Positions 51,368-63,339 of a stretch of 64,000 bases of DNA are shown here, in pieces. The first letter of the stretch is position 1. Each line of letters starts with the position of its first letter. Below the pieces are notes generated by a model that was not told where the DNA came from, searched no databases, and worked only from the letters and a program-made list of their open reading frames with translations. The position numbers were made by a program, and so were the translations under genes. Origin of the DNA: Roseiarcus sp963764955 (GTDB lineage Bacteria > Pseudomonadota > Alphaproteobacteria > Rhizobiales > Beijerinckiaceae); NCBI GenBank assembly GCA_963764955.1, contig CAVXVE010000037.1:1-64000 (forward strand), given 5' to 3'.

Positions 51368-52816
51368 ATGAAACTCGCCGATCCTTCGCTCCTCAAAAGC
51401 CAGTGCCTGGTCGACGGCAAATGGGTTGGAGAGGGGACCCGTCCGATCGCCAACCCGGCGACCGGCGCCGTTCTCGCCAAAACGCCGCGCTTTGGCGAAG
51501 CGGAGACGATTCACGCGATCGAAGCCGCTCAGCGCGCCTTCGGCCCCTGGGCGAAGACGCTGCCCAAGGAGCGGGCGCGGATCCTGCGACGCTGGTTCGA
51601 CCTCATCATCGCCAACCGCGACGACATCGCGCTCATCATGACCAGCGAGCAGGGGAAGCCCCTTGCGGAGGCGCTGGGCGAAGTCGACTACGCCGCCGGC
51701 TTCATCGAGTTCTTCGCCGAGGAGGCCAAGCGCATCTATGGCGAGGTCAATCCGACCTTCCGCGCCGATTCGCGCATTGTCGTGGTCAAGCAGCCGGTCG
51801 GCGTGGTCGCGGCGATCACGCCGTGGAACTTCCCCGCGGCGATGATCACCCGAAAGGTCGCGCCTGCGCTCGCCGTCGGCTGCACGGTGGTGGCGAAGCC
51901 CGCAGGCGAGACGCCGCTGACCGCGCTTGCGCTCGGCGAACTTGCGCAACGCGCCGGCCTGCCGCCGGGCGTCCTCAATCTTGTGACCGGCGACGCGCGC
52001 GCGATCGGCAAGGCGATGACCGACCATCCGGCCGTGCGCGCGATCGGCTTCACCGGCTCGACCGAGGTCGGCAAGGTGCTCATGGCGCAGGCGGCGGGCA
52101 CGGTGAAGAAGGTCGGGCTCGAGCTCGGCGGCAATGCGCCGTTCATCGTCTTCGACGACGCCCATGTCGACGCGGCGGTCGAGGGCGCGATCGTCTCGAA
52201 ATTCCGCAACATGGGTCAGACCTGCGTCTGCGCCAACCGCATCTATGCGCAGGAGGGGATCTACGATTCCTTCGTCGCCAAGCTCACGACCGCGGTCTCG
52301 CGGCTCAAGGTCGGCGACGGGACGGAGGCCGGCGTGATGCAGGGCCCGCTCATCAACGAGGCGGCGGTGAAGAAGGTCGAGGAGCACGTCGCCGACGCCC
52401 AGAAGAAGGGCGCGAAGGTTGTGACCGGCGGCAAGCGGCACAAGCTCGGTCGCACCTTCTATGAGCCGACGGTGCTGTCGGGGGTCGATTCCTCGATGCT
52501 GGTCGCGCGCGAGGAGACCTTCGGCCCGATCGCGCCGGTGTTCCGCTTCAAGGACGAGGCCGACGTCATCGCCCAGGCCAACGACACCCAGTTCGGCCTC
52601 GCGTCCTACTTTTACGCCCGCGACCTCGGCCGGGTGTGGCGGGTGGCGGAAGCGCTCGAATACGGCATGGTCGGCATCAACACCGGCGCGATTTCGAGCG
52701 AGCTTGCGCCATTCGGCGGCGTGAAGGAATCGGGCATCGGCCGCGAGGGCTCGCGCCACGGGGTCGAGGAATTCGTCGAGATCAAGTACATGCTGATGGG
52801 CGGGCTCGATCGCTGA
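51368..52816 (+). CDS. gabD: Succinate-semialdehyde dehydrogenase, NAD(P)+
   Basis: Oxidises succinate semialdehyde to succinate, last step of GABA degradation. The 482-residue protein shows MTSEQGKPLAEALGEVDYAA, AITPWNFPAAMITRKVAPAL, E252 in GLELGGNAPFIVFDDA, catalytic C286 in MGQTCVCANRIYAQEG (the CxC pair forms the redox-switch disulfide of GabD), and the C-terminal GGVKESGIGREGSRHGVEEF. Start MKLADPSLLK at 51368. The 3' end overlaps the convergent MarR gene by 35 bases. Confidence 0.9.
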   Translation: MKLADPSLLKSQCLVDGKWVGEGTRPIANPATGAVLAKTPRFGEAETIHAIEAAQRAFGPWAKTLPKERARILRRWFDLIIANRDDIALIMTSEQGKPLAEALGEVDYAAGFIEFFAEEAKRIYGEVNPTFRADSRIVVVKQPVGVVAAITPWNFPAAMITRKVAPALAVGCTVVAKPAGETPLTALALGELAQRAGLPPGVLNLVTGDARAIGKAMTDHPAVRAIGFTGSTEVGKVLMAQAAGTVKKVGLELGGNAPFIVFDDAHVDAAVEGAIVSKFRNMGQTCVCANRIYAQEGIYDSFVAKLTTAVSRLKVGDGTEAGVMQGPLINEAAVKKVEEHVADAQKKGAKVVTGGKRHKLGRTFYEPTVLSGVDSSMLVAREETFGPIAPVFRFKDEADVIAQANDTQFGLASYFYARDLGRVWRVAEALEYGMVGINTGAISSELAPFGGVKESGIGREGSRHGVEEFVEIKYMLMGGLDR

Positions 52817-53291
52817 TCATCCCTTGGCCCGCGTCCGCCCCCGGCGCGTCCGCCTCGCGCACGATGTCGCGCAGCGCGATCAGGCGCGTCTCCAGCGCTT
52901 CGAGGTCCGATTCCGCCATGCGGCCGAGGGTCGAGGCGATCCAGCGGCGCTGGACGGCGATCGCCTTCTCCGCCATCGCCCGTCCGGCCTCGGTGAGGTG
53001 GATCGCGCGCTGGCGACGGTCCGAAGCCGCCGCGCGGCGCTCGACCAGGCCAGCCTCCGTCAGCCGGTCGATCAGGCCCGAGATGTTGCCCTTGGTGACG
53101 TAGAGCCTTTTGGCCAGTTCCTGCTGGCTCACGCCCTCCTGCTCGGTCAGCGTCGTCAGCACGTCGCATTGGGGAATCGAAACGCCGATCTCGCGCAGGC
53201 GCTCGCCGACGGCGGCCTGCATGCGCGCCTCGAGGCGGATCAGGCGGAACCAGACCCTTGACGAGCGGTCGGCGTTCGGCCGGTCGGGCAT
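52782..53291 (-). CDS. MarR-family transcriptional regulator
   Basis: A 169-residue winged-helix regulator: EIGVSIPQCDVLTTLTEQEG, VSQQELAKRLYVTKGNISGL and IDRLTEAGLVERRAAASDRR, with wing RQRAIHLTEAGRAMAEKAIA. Dimerising helices lie at both ends. It is oriented away from the acyl-CoA ligase gene and shares a ~165-bp intergenic region with it, so it may control that gene in response to an aromatic or acyl ligand. Its tail overlaps the end of gabD. Confidence 0.88.
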   Translation of the reverse strand: MPDRPNADRSSRVWFRLIRLEARMQAAVGERLREIGVSIPQCDVLTTLTEQEGVSQQELAKRLYVTKGNISGLIDRLTEAGLVERRAAASDRRQRAIHLTEAGRAMAEKAIAVQRRWIASTLGRMAESDLEALETRLIALRDIVREADAPGADAGQGMISDRARPSACT

Positions 53292-53457
53292 CCCTCTTCC
53301 TCACGAATTGCGGACATGCGACGGCCCGAACTCCCTCGGCTGCGTGGGGAAGCCGCTTTCCGCCGCGTTGCAAAGAGCCGCACAGGGCGCCAATGTGACT
53401 CCCATGGACAATTCGGGCGCCGCAATCAAGCGTCGATAAAAGCATCGGGAGGAATGG

Positions 53458-55087
53458 ATGCATGGACGGATGCAGGAATGGCCCCTGCTCATGCACAAGA
53501 TCATCGACTTCGCCGCCACGCAGTTTCCCGAGCAGGAAGTCGCGTCCCGGACGGTCGAAGGACCGATGCATTACACGAACTATCGCGATATCCGCCACCG
53601 GGCGCTCAAAGTCGCCAAGCGCCTCCATCGCGAGGGAATGAAGCACGGCGACCGGATCGCGACGCTCGCCTGGAACGGCTATCGGCATCTCGAAAGCTGG
53701 TACGGCATCACCGGCATGGGCGGGGTCTATCACACCGTCAATCCGCGCCTGTTCCCAGAACAGATCGCCTGGATCATCAACCACGCCGAAGACCGGATGG
53801 TGATGACCGATCTCACCTTCGTTCCGCTCCTCGAGGCGATGGCCGATCGCTTGCCGACGGTCGAGCGCTATCGTCGTCTTCACCGACCACGCGCATATGC
53901 CGGCGACCAAGCTTAAGAACGCGGTCGCCTACGAAGACTGGATCGCCGAGGTCGACAGCGACTTCGCGTGGGCTGAGTTCGACGAGCGCACGGCGGCGGG
54001 CCTCTGCTACACCTCGGGCACCACCGGCAATCCGAAGGGCGTGCTTTATTCGCATCGCTCGAATGTCCTGCACTCGATGCTGGCGAGCTCGGCCGACACC
54101 TTGATGGTGACCGCCTACGACAGCGTTCTCCCGGTCGTGCCGATGTTTCACGCCAATTCGTGGGGCCTCGCGCTCTCCTGCCCGATGCGTGGCGCGCGCA
54201 TGGTGATGCCGGGCCCGCGGCTCGACGGCGCCTCGGTCTATGACCTGCTGGAGAGCGAGAAGGTCACGATGACCGCCGCCGTGCCGACCGTCTGGCTCGG
54301 CCTCCTGCATTACCTGCGCAAGGAGAACAAGCGGCTCACCACGCTCAAGTTCGTCGGCATCGGCGGCTCGGCCTGCCCGCCCGACATGATCCGCGCTTTC
54401 GAGGACGACTATGGCGTCACGGTGCGTCACGCCTGGGGGATGACGGAAATGAGCCCGGTCGGCTCGGCCGGCTCGATCAAGCCCAGCATGGTGAACCTGC
54501 CGCATGAGCAGCAGCTCACCGTTCAGGCCAAGCAGGGCTGGGCGCCATTCGGCGTCGAAATGAAGATCGTCGACGACGAAAACAAGGAGCTGCCGTGGGA
54601 CGGCAAGCGCTTCGGCAGCCTGAAGGTGAAGGGTTTCGCCGTCGTCAAAAGCTATTTCAAGGACGAGGGCGGCAAGATTGTCGATGACGACGGCTTCTTC
54701 GACACCGGCGACGTCGCGACCATCGATCCCGAAGGCTTCATGCAGATCACCGATCGCGCCAAGGACGTGATCAAATCGGGCGGCGAGTGGATCTCGACCA
54801 TCGACATCGAGAACCTGGCGGTCGGCCATCCGGATGTCGCCGAGGCCGCCGTGATCGGCGTCGCCCACCCCAAATGGGACGAACGCCCGCTGCTCGTCGT
54901 GGTGGCGAAGGAAGGCTGTTCGCCCAAGACCGGCGAGGTGCTCGATTTCCTCAAGCCCCGCATCGCCAAGTGGTGGATGCCCGACGACGTGCAGGTGGTG
55001 AAGGAGATCCCCCACACCGCGACCGGCAAGATCAACAAGCTGAAATTGCGCGAGACGTTCAAGGACTACAAGCTGCCGACCGCGTGA
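53458..55087 (+). CDS. Acyl-CoA ligase (medium/long-chain or DmdB-like), frameshifted
   Basis: Activates a carboxylic acid via an acyl-adenylate. From 53458 MQEWPLLMHKIIDFAATQFP begins an ANL enzyme, but the frame ends at 53916. One extra base near 53,872 explains this: without it VERYIVVFTDHAHMPATKLK continues into the second part with P-loop AGLCYTSGTTGNPKGVLYSH, A5 region AWGMTEMSPVGS, DTGDVATIDPEG, RAKDVIKSGGEWISTIDIEN and catalytic Lys in HTATGKINKLKLRE, ending at 55087. The restored length is about 542 residues. The GGEWIS and FHANSW motifs fit medium-/long-chain or methylthiopropionate CoA ligases; the substrate cannot be settled. Confidence 0.85.
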
Positions 55088-55103
55088 GGGGCGACCGGGG
55101 CCT

Positions 55104-55829
55104 TCACCGTCGCGCCGATCCTCGCCGGCGGGCCGGGCGGCGGTTTTGAACTCCAGACGCGCGTGAACCGCGTACGGCCGCCTCGAACACCGAAGCAAGG
55201 CCGTCCACGAGTTGATCGTCGGTATAGGCGAGCGGATCGTTCATGCTCTCCACCATGCCCTTCATGGTGAGAACGCCGAGCGCGGATACGAAGGCGAGGA
55301 AGGCCATCAGGCGCGGTTCGACCGGCGGCGCCTGCGCCTTCTTGAGCTTTTGCGTGGCGCCCTTGAGAAGAAGGTCATTCAGCGGCCGCACCCGTGCGAA
55401 CTGTTCGGCGCTGAGCTTGACCGCGCCAGATCCCGCCACCTGACCGAACAGGAAGGCGACGCGGAAATCGTCGAGTTGGCCGGCGAAGGTCTTGATGGTT
55501 TCGCGGATGACCGCCCGCAGCGCTTCGCCCCCGTCGGCCGCCTTCTCGACCGCCGCCTCGACCGCCTTCGCCTGCGCCTCGTGGGAGGCGAACGTCAACT
55601 CGAACAGCAGCGCATCCTTGGAGTCGAAATAATAATAGAGCCCGGCCTTAGATAGCCCCGCCTCCGCCGCGACGAGATCGAGCGTCGTCGCCGCGACCCC
55701 CTCGCGCAAGAGCACACGCCGCGCCGCCTCGAGGATTTCGTCGCGCGACCGCTCGCGGCGCCGCTGTCGGCGGGCGAGGCGAGAGGCGGAGGCTTGCGCC
55801 GCCGGCGCATCGGCAAACTCTTTGGTCAT
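55104..55829 (-). CDS. TetR-family transcriptional regulator
   Basis: A 241-residue repressor. The N-terminal helix-turn-helix reads RDEILEAARRVLLREGVAAT, TLDLVAAEAGLSKAGLYYYF and DSKDALLFELTFASHEAQAK. The ligand domain includes FAGQLDDFRVAFLFGQVAGS. It is convergent with the acyl-CoA ligase and divergent from a MAPEG gene; a palindrome in the shared promoter region is the likely operator. Confidence 0.88.
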   Translation of the reverse strand: MTKEFADAPAAQASASRLARRQRRRERSRDEILEAARRVLLREGVAATTLDLVAAEAGLSKAGLYYYFDSKDALLFELTFASHEAQAKAVEAAVEKAADGGEALRAVIRETIKTFAGQLDDFRVAFLFGQVAGSGAVKLSAEQFARVRPLNDLLLKGATQKLKKAQAPPVEPRLMAFLAFVSALGVLTMKGMVESMNDPLAYTDDQLVDGLASVFEAAVRGSRASGVQNRRPARRRGSARR

Positions 55830-55867
55830 CGGCTTAGGTTCTCATAAGTCGGTTATTCATACAAATA

Positions 55868-55896
55868 TTGACTTTTTCGACTGATGGTCGAAAATA
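55868..55896 (+). promoter_or_regulatory. Putative promoter with TetR operator for the MAPEG gene
   Basis: TTTTCGAC (55874-55881) and GTCGAAAA (55887-55894) form a perfect palindrome with a 5-base centre. TTGACT (55868-55873) just before it and AAAATA (55891-55896) at 17-base spacing make a plausible -35/-10 pair that the palindrome overlaps. A TetR dimer bound here would block the rightward gene and probably its own transcription. The assignment is inferred. Confidence 0.6.
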
Positions 55897-55939
55897 GGTC
55901 TGACGGTCGTCACTTACGCGACCAAGAGGGCCAAACACA

Positions 55940-56407
55940 ATGGATGCGCTGAGCTTCGCCAATCCGGTCTTTGCGGCCTATGCGGTCGCCGCCACCGTGA
56001 TGATCCTTATGGCGTCGGCGACATCGTGGCTGACGGTCGCGCGGATGATTCAGGTCAACGGGGGGTTCCGGTCGCCCGAGGATCTGCGCAAGACGCCGCT
56101 CAATCCCAATCCCGATCCGAGCCAGCTGGCCCCGAACGACAGGGTGGAGCGCATTCGCCGCATTCAGGGCAACAATGTCGAGAACATACCCTTCTTTCTC
56201 GCCGCCGGACTGCTCTACGTTCTGACTGTGCCGTCGCTGCTCATGGCCCGCCTCGCCTTCTACGGCTACGCCGCCTCGCGCCTGCTGCATTTTACCGCGT
56301 ATCTCACCGCGCAGACCCATGATGTCCGCTCGATTTTCTGGACCATCGGGTCGCTGATCCTGATCTTCATGACGGTGAGGGCGCTCATGGCGGCGCTCGG
56401 CGTTTAA
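55940..56407 (+). CDS. MAPEG-family membrane protein (microsomal glutathione transferase-like)
   Basis: A 155-residue protein with four TM helices: VFAAYAVAATVMILMASATS, NIPFFLAAGLLYVLTVPSLL, LAFYGYAASRLLHFTAYLTA and IFWTIGSLILIFMTVRALMA. NDRVERIRRIQGNNVENIPF matches the conserved 'VERxRRxxxNxxENIPxF' site that binds glutathione in mGST1-type proteins. Divergent from a TetR regulator whose operator overlaps its promoter, so it is probably induced by lipophilic or electrophilic compounds. Confidence 0.85.
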   Translation: MDALSFANPVFAAYAVAATVMILMASATSWLTVARMIQVNGGFRSPEDLRKTPLNPNPDPSQLAPNDRVERIRRIQGNNVENIPFFLAAGLLYVLTVPSLLMARLAFYGYAASRLLHFTAYLTAQTHDVRSIFWTIGSLILIFMTVRALMAALGV

Positions 56408-56472
56408 GCTTCGCTAAGGGCCTTGCGCTCACGGCCCGGTTCCCCTATATGCGCGTCAACGACATCTCATAG

Positions 56473-56530
56473 CTCTCCGAAAGGAGAGAGAAGTTGAGAG
56501 TGGGCCCCGGCCGGGACCCGCTCTTTTTTA
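56473..56530 (+). ncRNA. rimP leader RNA
   Basis: Hairpin CTCTCC-GAAA-GGAGAG (56473-56488), then a short linker, then GAGTGGG paired with CCCGCTC (56498-56523) followed by six T's. This two-hairpin arrangement with a terminator-like second stem, directly before rimP, is the Rhizobiales rimP-leader motif. It probably controls the operon by attenuation. Confidence 0.75.
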
Positions 56531-56563
56531 TTGGCGCCAGGTCTTCTTTTGCCCGCAAGCCGC

Positions 56564-57278
56564 ATGGTCGAAGCCTCGTCCCAAACCGCCGCCGGGCCCG
56601 CAGACGGGCTTAACGAGGCGCGCCTGATCGAGGATTCGGGCGCGGCCGAGCGCATCGCGCGCATCGCCGCGCCGGTGCTGCTGGACCTCGGCTACCGGCT
56701 TGTGCGCGTCAAGATTTCGGCGGCCGCGGGCGCGACGGTTCAGGTCATGGCCGAGCGTCCCGACGGGACGATGTCGATCGAGGATTGCGAACGCGTGAGC
56801 GTCGCGCTCTCGCCGGTGTTCGACGTCGAGGAGCCGATGGCGCAGGCCTACCGGCTCGAGATTTCCTCTCCGGGCATCGACCGGCCGCTGGTGCGCGAAT
56901 CGGATTTCGCCCGCGCGTTCGGCCACGAGACGCGGGTCGAGATGGCGGTTGCGGTCAACGGACGCAAGCGCTTTCGCGGACGGCTCACGAGCGTCGCGGC
57001 AGGACCCGACGGGCCTGCGGCGCGGATGGCGCTGGTCGCCGACGACGGAAGCGAGAGCGAGGTCGAGCTGCCGATCCGCGGCATGGCCGAGGCGCAGGCT
57101 CGTCCTGACCGACGACCTCATCCGCGCCGCGCTCAGGCGCGAGAAGGCGGCGCTCAAGGATGCGAAGCGAGCCTCCGGCCGCAAGACCGGTCCAGGCGCC
57201 GAGCGCAAGAGAAACGAACCCAACGCCGCGGCCCGCGGCGCGGCCTCAAAGCCGCTCGGGCCTGATCAAGGAGAATAA
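56564..57278 (+). CDS. rimP: Ribosome maturation factor RimP, frameshifted near the end
   Basis: Needed for 30S subunit maturation. MVEASSQTAAG at 56564 starts the protein. RIARIAAPVLLDLGYRLVRV, EDCERVSVALSPVFDVEEPM, YRLEISSPGIDRPLVRESDF are conserved RimP blocks. After IRGMAEAQ the frame fails; removing one base near 57,095 gives ARLVLTDDLIRAALRREKAA and the basic tail to a stop at 57276-57278, four bases before nusA. The gene is essential enough that an assembly error is the likelier cause. First gene of the nusA-infB operon. Confidence 0.88.
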
Positions 57279-57281
57279 CCC

Positions 57282-58880
57282 ATGGCCGTCAGCGCCAACC
57301 GACTTGAACTCCTGCAGATCGTCGACGCGGTCGCGCGCGAGAAATCGATCGACCGGTCGATCGTGCTCGCCTCGATGGAGGACGCGATGCAGAAGGCCGC
57401 GCGCTCGCGCTACGGCCAGGAGACCGAGGTGCGCGCGGAGATCAACCCGAAGACCGGCGAGATCCGCTTCTCGCGCCTCCTGCTCGTCGTCGACGAGGTC
57501 GAGAACGAGGCGACCCAGATGACGCTCATGGAAGCGCAGAAGAAGAACCCCTCGGCCCAGATCGGCGACTGGATCGCCGAATCGCTGCCGCCGTTCGACT
57601 ACGGGCGCATCCCCGCCCAGGCGTCGAAGCAGGTGCTGGTGCAGAAGATCCGCGAGGCGGAGCGCGACAAGCAATATGACGTCTACAAGGATCGCATCGG
57701 CGACATCATCAACGGCGCGGTCAAGCGGGTCGAATACGGCAATGTCGTGGTCGATCTCGGCGGCGCCGGCGCGGGCGAGGCGGTCGTGCGGCGCGACGAA
57801 CTGATCCCCCGCGAGATGTTCCGCCCCGGCGACCGCGTCCGCGCCTATGTCTATGACGTCCGCCGCGAGGCGCGCGGCCCGCAGATCTTCCTTTCGCGCA
57901 CCCATCCGCAATTCACCGCGAGGCTGTTCGCCCAGGAGGTGCCGGAAATCTACGACGGCATCGTCGAGGTGAAGTCGGTCGCCCGCGATCCGGGCTCGCG
58001 CGCCAAGATCGCCGTGGTGTCGAACGATTCCTCGATCGATCCGGTCGGCGCGTGCGTCGGCATGCGCGGCTCGCGCGTGCAGGCGGTGGTCAACGAATTG
58101 CAGGGCGAGAAGATCGACATCATTCCCTGGTCTCCGGATGCCGCGACCTTCATCGTCAACGCGCTGCAGCCGGCGGAAGTGATGAAGGTGGTGCTCGACG
58201 AAGACTCGACCCGCATCGAGGTCGTCGTTCCGGACGATCAGCTGTCGCTCGCCATCGGCCGGCGCGGGCAGAACGTGCGCCTCGCCTCGCAGCTCACCGG
58301 CTGGGACATCGACATCCTGACGGAAGCCGAGGAGTCCGAGCGGCGGCAGAAGGAGTTCGCCGAGCGGACGCAGACCTTCATGGAGGCGCTCGACGTCGAC
58401 GAGACGGTCGCCCAGCTGCTCGCTTCGGAAGGTTTCCGCACGGTCGAGGAAATCGCCTATGTCGAGCCGCCCGAGCTCGCCTCGATCGAAGGCTTCGACG
58501 CCGACACGGCGGCCGAGATCCAGGCGCGCGCGCAAGGGCATCTCGCCCGGATCGAGGCCGAGTTCGACGACCAGCGCAAGGCGCTGGGCGTCAGCGACGA
58601 TCTCAAGGAGATCGGCGGCCTGACCACGCCCATGCTGGTCAAGCTCGGCGAGAACGGGGTCAAGACGCTCGAGGATCTCGCCGATTGCGCCAGCGACGAC
58701 CTCGTCGGCTGGACCGACGGCGACGTGGCGAAGCCCGGCTTTCTGAGCGGCTTCGACATGTCGCGGGCGCAGGCTGACGCCATGATCCTGGACGCGCGCG
58801 TGCGCGCCGGCTGGATCGAGGCGCCCGCGCCTGAGGAAGAGCAGCCGGCGCAAGACGGCGAAGGCGTGGAAGGCGCGTAA
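57282..58880 (+). CDS. nusA: Transcription termination/antitermination protein NusA
   Basis: Binds RNA polymerase and nascent RNA to control pausing, termination and antitermination. The 532-residue protein has the polymerase-binding NTD (LLQIVDAVAREKSIDRSIVL), an S1 domain (GAVKRVEYGNVVVDLGGAGA), two KH domains (GACVGMRGSRVQAVVNELQG; LAIGRRGQNVRLASQLTGWD) and two C-terminal acidic helix-hairpin-helix repeats, as in other Proteobacteria. AAGGAG lies nine bases before the ATG. Complete. Confidence 0.95.
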   Translation: MAVSANRLELLQIVDAVAREKSIDRSIVLASMEDAMQKAARSRYGQETEVRAEINPKTGEIRFSRLLLVVDEVENEATQMTLMEAQKKNPSAQIGDWIAESLPPFDYGRIPAQASKQVLVQKIREAERDKQYDVYKDRIGDIINGAVKRVEYGNVVVDLGGAGAGEAVVRRDELIPREMFRPGDRVRAYVYDVRREARGPQIFLSRTHPQFTARLFAQEVPEIYDGIVEVKSVARDPGSRAKIAVVSNDSSIDPVGACVGMRGSRVQAVVNELQGEKIDIIPWSPDAATFIVNALQPAEVMKVVLDEDSTRIEVVVPDDQLSLAIGRRGQNVRLASQLTGWDIDILTEAEESERRQKEFAERTQTFMEALDVDETVAQLLASEGFRTVEEIAYVEPPELASIEGFDADTAAEIQARAQGHLARIEAEFDDQRKALGVSDDLKEIGGLTTPMLVKLGENGVKTLEDLADCASDDLVGWTDGDVAKPGFLSGFDMSRAQADAMILDARVRAGWIEAPAPEEEQPAQDGEGVEGA

Positions 58881-58900
58881 GCGGCGACGGGGTCGATCGA

Positions 58901-59608
58901 TTGCAGACTTTGAGCGACGCATCCGGGTCGGAGCGGACCTGCATCGTGACGGGGACCAAGGACGTTCCCGAGGCGATGCTGCGCTTCGCGCTCGGCCCCG
59001 ACGGATCGGTCGTGCCTGACGTTCGCCGCAAGCTGCCCGGACGCGGCGTGTGGACGACGCTGAGCTTCGAGGCGGTGAGCCGGGCCGCCGCCAAACAGGC
59101 TTTTTCACGCGCGTTCCGCGTCAAAGCCCCGGCGCCCGCGTCGCTGGCGGAGACGGTCGACGCGCTGCTCGAGCGCGACGCGCTGCAGTCGCTGTCGATC
59201 GCCAACAAGGCGGGCCTCGTCGTCGCCGGCGCGTTCAAGGTCGACTCGGCGATCGAGGCTGGCGGCGTCGCAGCGCTCATTCAGGCGAGCGACGGGGCGC
59301 CAGACGGCGCGGCCAAGCGGGTCCACGCGCTGCGGGCAAAACTCGGGCCGGAAGCGGACGATGTTGCGCGCGTCGATCTCTTTGCGTCGGGCCAATTGGA
59401 TTTGGCGTTGGGACGGGCAAATGTGATACATGCTGCCCTTAAACATGGGGCGGCGAGTTCGGCCTTTCTCGCAAGGGCGGATCGTCTGCGCCGTTATCGT
59501 GAAAGCAAGGCGGACGCGGCGGCCGGAACAGCGCCCGGGCGCGACCCGGCCGACAAGGCTGGAACGATGGCGGGCCCCGCTAAGTTGGCTGAAAAGCCAA
59601 GTGGTTAG
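58901..59608 (+). CDS. YlxR-type RNA-binding protein
   Basis: A 235-residue protein. The N-terminal YlxR (DUF448) domain reads RTCIVTGTKDVPEAMLRFAL, PDGSVVPDVRRKLPGRGVWT. It is fused to an L7Ae-like domain (LLERDALQSLSIANKAGLVV, AGAFKVDSAIEAGGVAALIQ) and a basic Ala-rich tail. This fused form is usual in Alphaproteobacteria between nusA and infB. The start is TTG at 58901, giving MQTLSDASGSERTC. Confidence 0.88.
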   Translation: MQTLSDASGSERTCIVTGTKDVPEAMLRFALGPDGSVVPDVRRKLPGRGVWTTLSFEAVSRAAAKQAFSRAFRVKAPAPASLAETVDALLERDALQSLSIANKAGLVVAGAFKVDSAIEAGGVAALIQASDGAPDGAAKRVHALRAKLGPEADDVARVDLFASGQLDLALGRANVIHAALKHGAASSAFLARADRLRRYRESKADAAAGTAPGRDPADKAGTMAGPAKLAEKPSG

Positions 59609-59616
59609 GAATTGGC

Positions 59617-62276
<2,660 letters not shown>

Positions 62277-62299
62277 CCGGCGCGACGGAACGAGAAGAC

Positions 62300-62866
62300 A
62301 TGCGAGCCAACGTCACCCGCGCCGCAGAGGGTTTCGACCGCCGGTCGTTCACGGTGGCCGAAATCCTGCGCATGCAGGACGCGGGCGTCATTGCGGAGGA
62401 CGAGAACTTCGAGCTGATCGAAGGCGAGATCGTGCCGATGCAGGCGAAGACGCATGTCCATGAACTGCTGAAGTCGGCGCTGACGATGGAAGTTGTGCGC
62501 GCCCTGCCTGAGAACCTGTGGATGGGCGTGGAGACCACGATCTATCTCAGCCCCAACACCTTCGTCGAGCCGGACCTCGTCGTCTACCCCAAAGGGATCA
62601 AGCTGGAAGAGGTCAAGGGCTCGGACATCCTGCTGGCGATCGAGGTGGCGCTGACGAGCCTCCCTTATGACCGGGGCCTGAAAGCTCGACTCTATGCGCG
62701 ACACCGCTTTCGCGAGCTCTGGGTCGTCGACGCCGCGCGCCGCGTGACCTTTGTCCATCGGGAGCCGGAGGGCGAGGGCTGGCGATCGATCGCCGAGCGC
62801 GGTCCGGACGAGGCGCTGACCCTGGCCGCGCTGCCAGGGTTCTCGGCTCGGCTTGGATCGATTTGA
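62300..62866 (+). CDS. Uma2-family (DUF820) endonuclease-like protein
   Basis: A 188-residue PD-(D/E)xK fold protein. EDENFELIEGEIVPMQAKTH (first acidic residue), VETTIYLSPNTFVEPDLVVY (the PD motif), DILLAIEVALTSLPYDRGLK (E-x-V in place of the usual E-x-S/K) and YARHRFRELWVVDAARRVTF are the DUF820 blocks. Biological role unknown; the family is abundant in Cyanobacteria and scattered elsewhere. It lies between infB and rbfA, which are normally adjacent, so it is a later insertion into the operon. Confidence 0.85.
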   Translation: MRANVTRAAEGFDRRSFTVAEILRMQDAGVIAEDENFELIEGEIVPMQAKTHVHELLKSALTMEVVRALPENLWMGVETTIYLSPNTFVEPDLVVYPKGIKLEEVKGSDILLAIEVALTSLPYDRGLKARLYARHRFRELWVVDAARRVTFVHREPEGEGWRSIAERGPDEALTLAALPGFSARLGSI

Positions 62867-62924
62867 ATCGGCGTTCGCGCTCAGCTCGATGTCGCATTCA
62901 CGCAGCGCCTCAAGGGAGAGCGCA

Positions 62925-63339
62925 ATGTCCCGTTCCTTATTGAAGCCCAACGCCGGCAGCCACAGGGCCGAGCGGGTCGGCGAGCTCATCCGTCACGCGG
63001 TCGCCGACATTCTCACCCGCGGCGAGGTTCGCGACGACGCTTTCGATCGCCATCCGCTGACCATTCCCGAGGTGCGCATGTCGCCGGATCTCAAGCTCGC
63101 GACAATTCTGGTGATGCCGCTCGGCGGCAAGGGCGCCGGAGCGGCGGTCGAGGCGCTCGAACGCCACAAGAAGGAACTGCGCGCGCTCGTCGCGCGCCGC
63201 GTCAATCTCAAGTTCGCTCCCGATCTGCGCTTCGTTCTGGATACGAGCTTCGACGCCCAGGCGCGCATGGACGAGCTCTTGAGATCGCCGGCGGTGGCGC
63301 GCGATCTCGAAGGCTTCCGGGGACGAGGACAAGGCATGA
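62925..63339 (+). CDS. rbfA: Ribosome-binding factor A, frameshifted near the end
   Basis: Cold-shock and 16S rRNA maturation factor. Starts MSRSLLKPNAGSHRAERVGE after GGGAGAGCGCA. Contains LIRHAVADILTRGEVRDDAF, LTIPEVRMSPDLKLATILVM, and LKFAPDLRFVLDTSFDAQAR, the RbfA KH-type fold. As it stands the frame runs without stop into truB. Shifting one base near 63,311-63,318 gives the natural end GDEDKA with TGA at 63337-63339, overlapping the truB ATG (ATGA). The apparent fusion is therefore an indel artefact. Confidence 0.9.
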
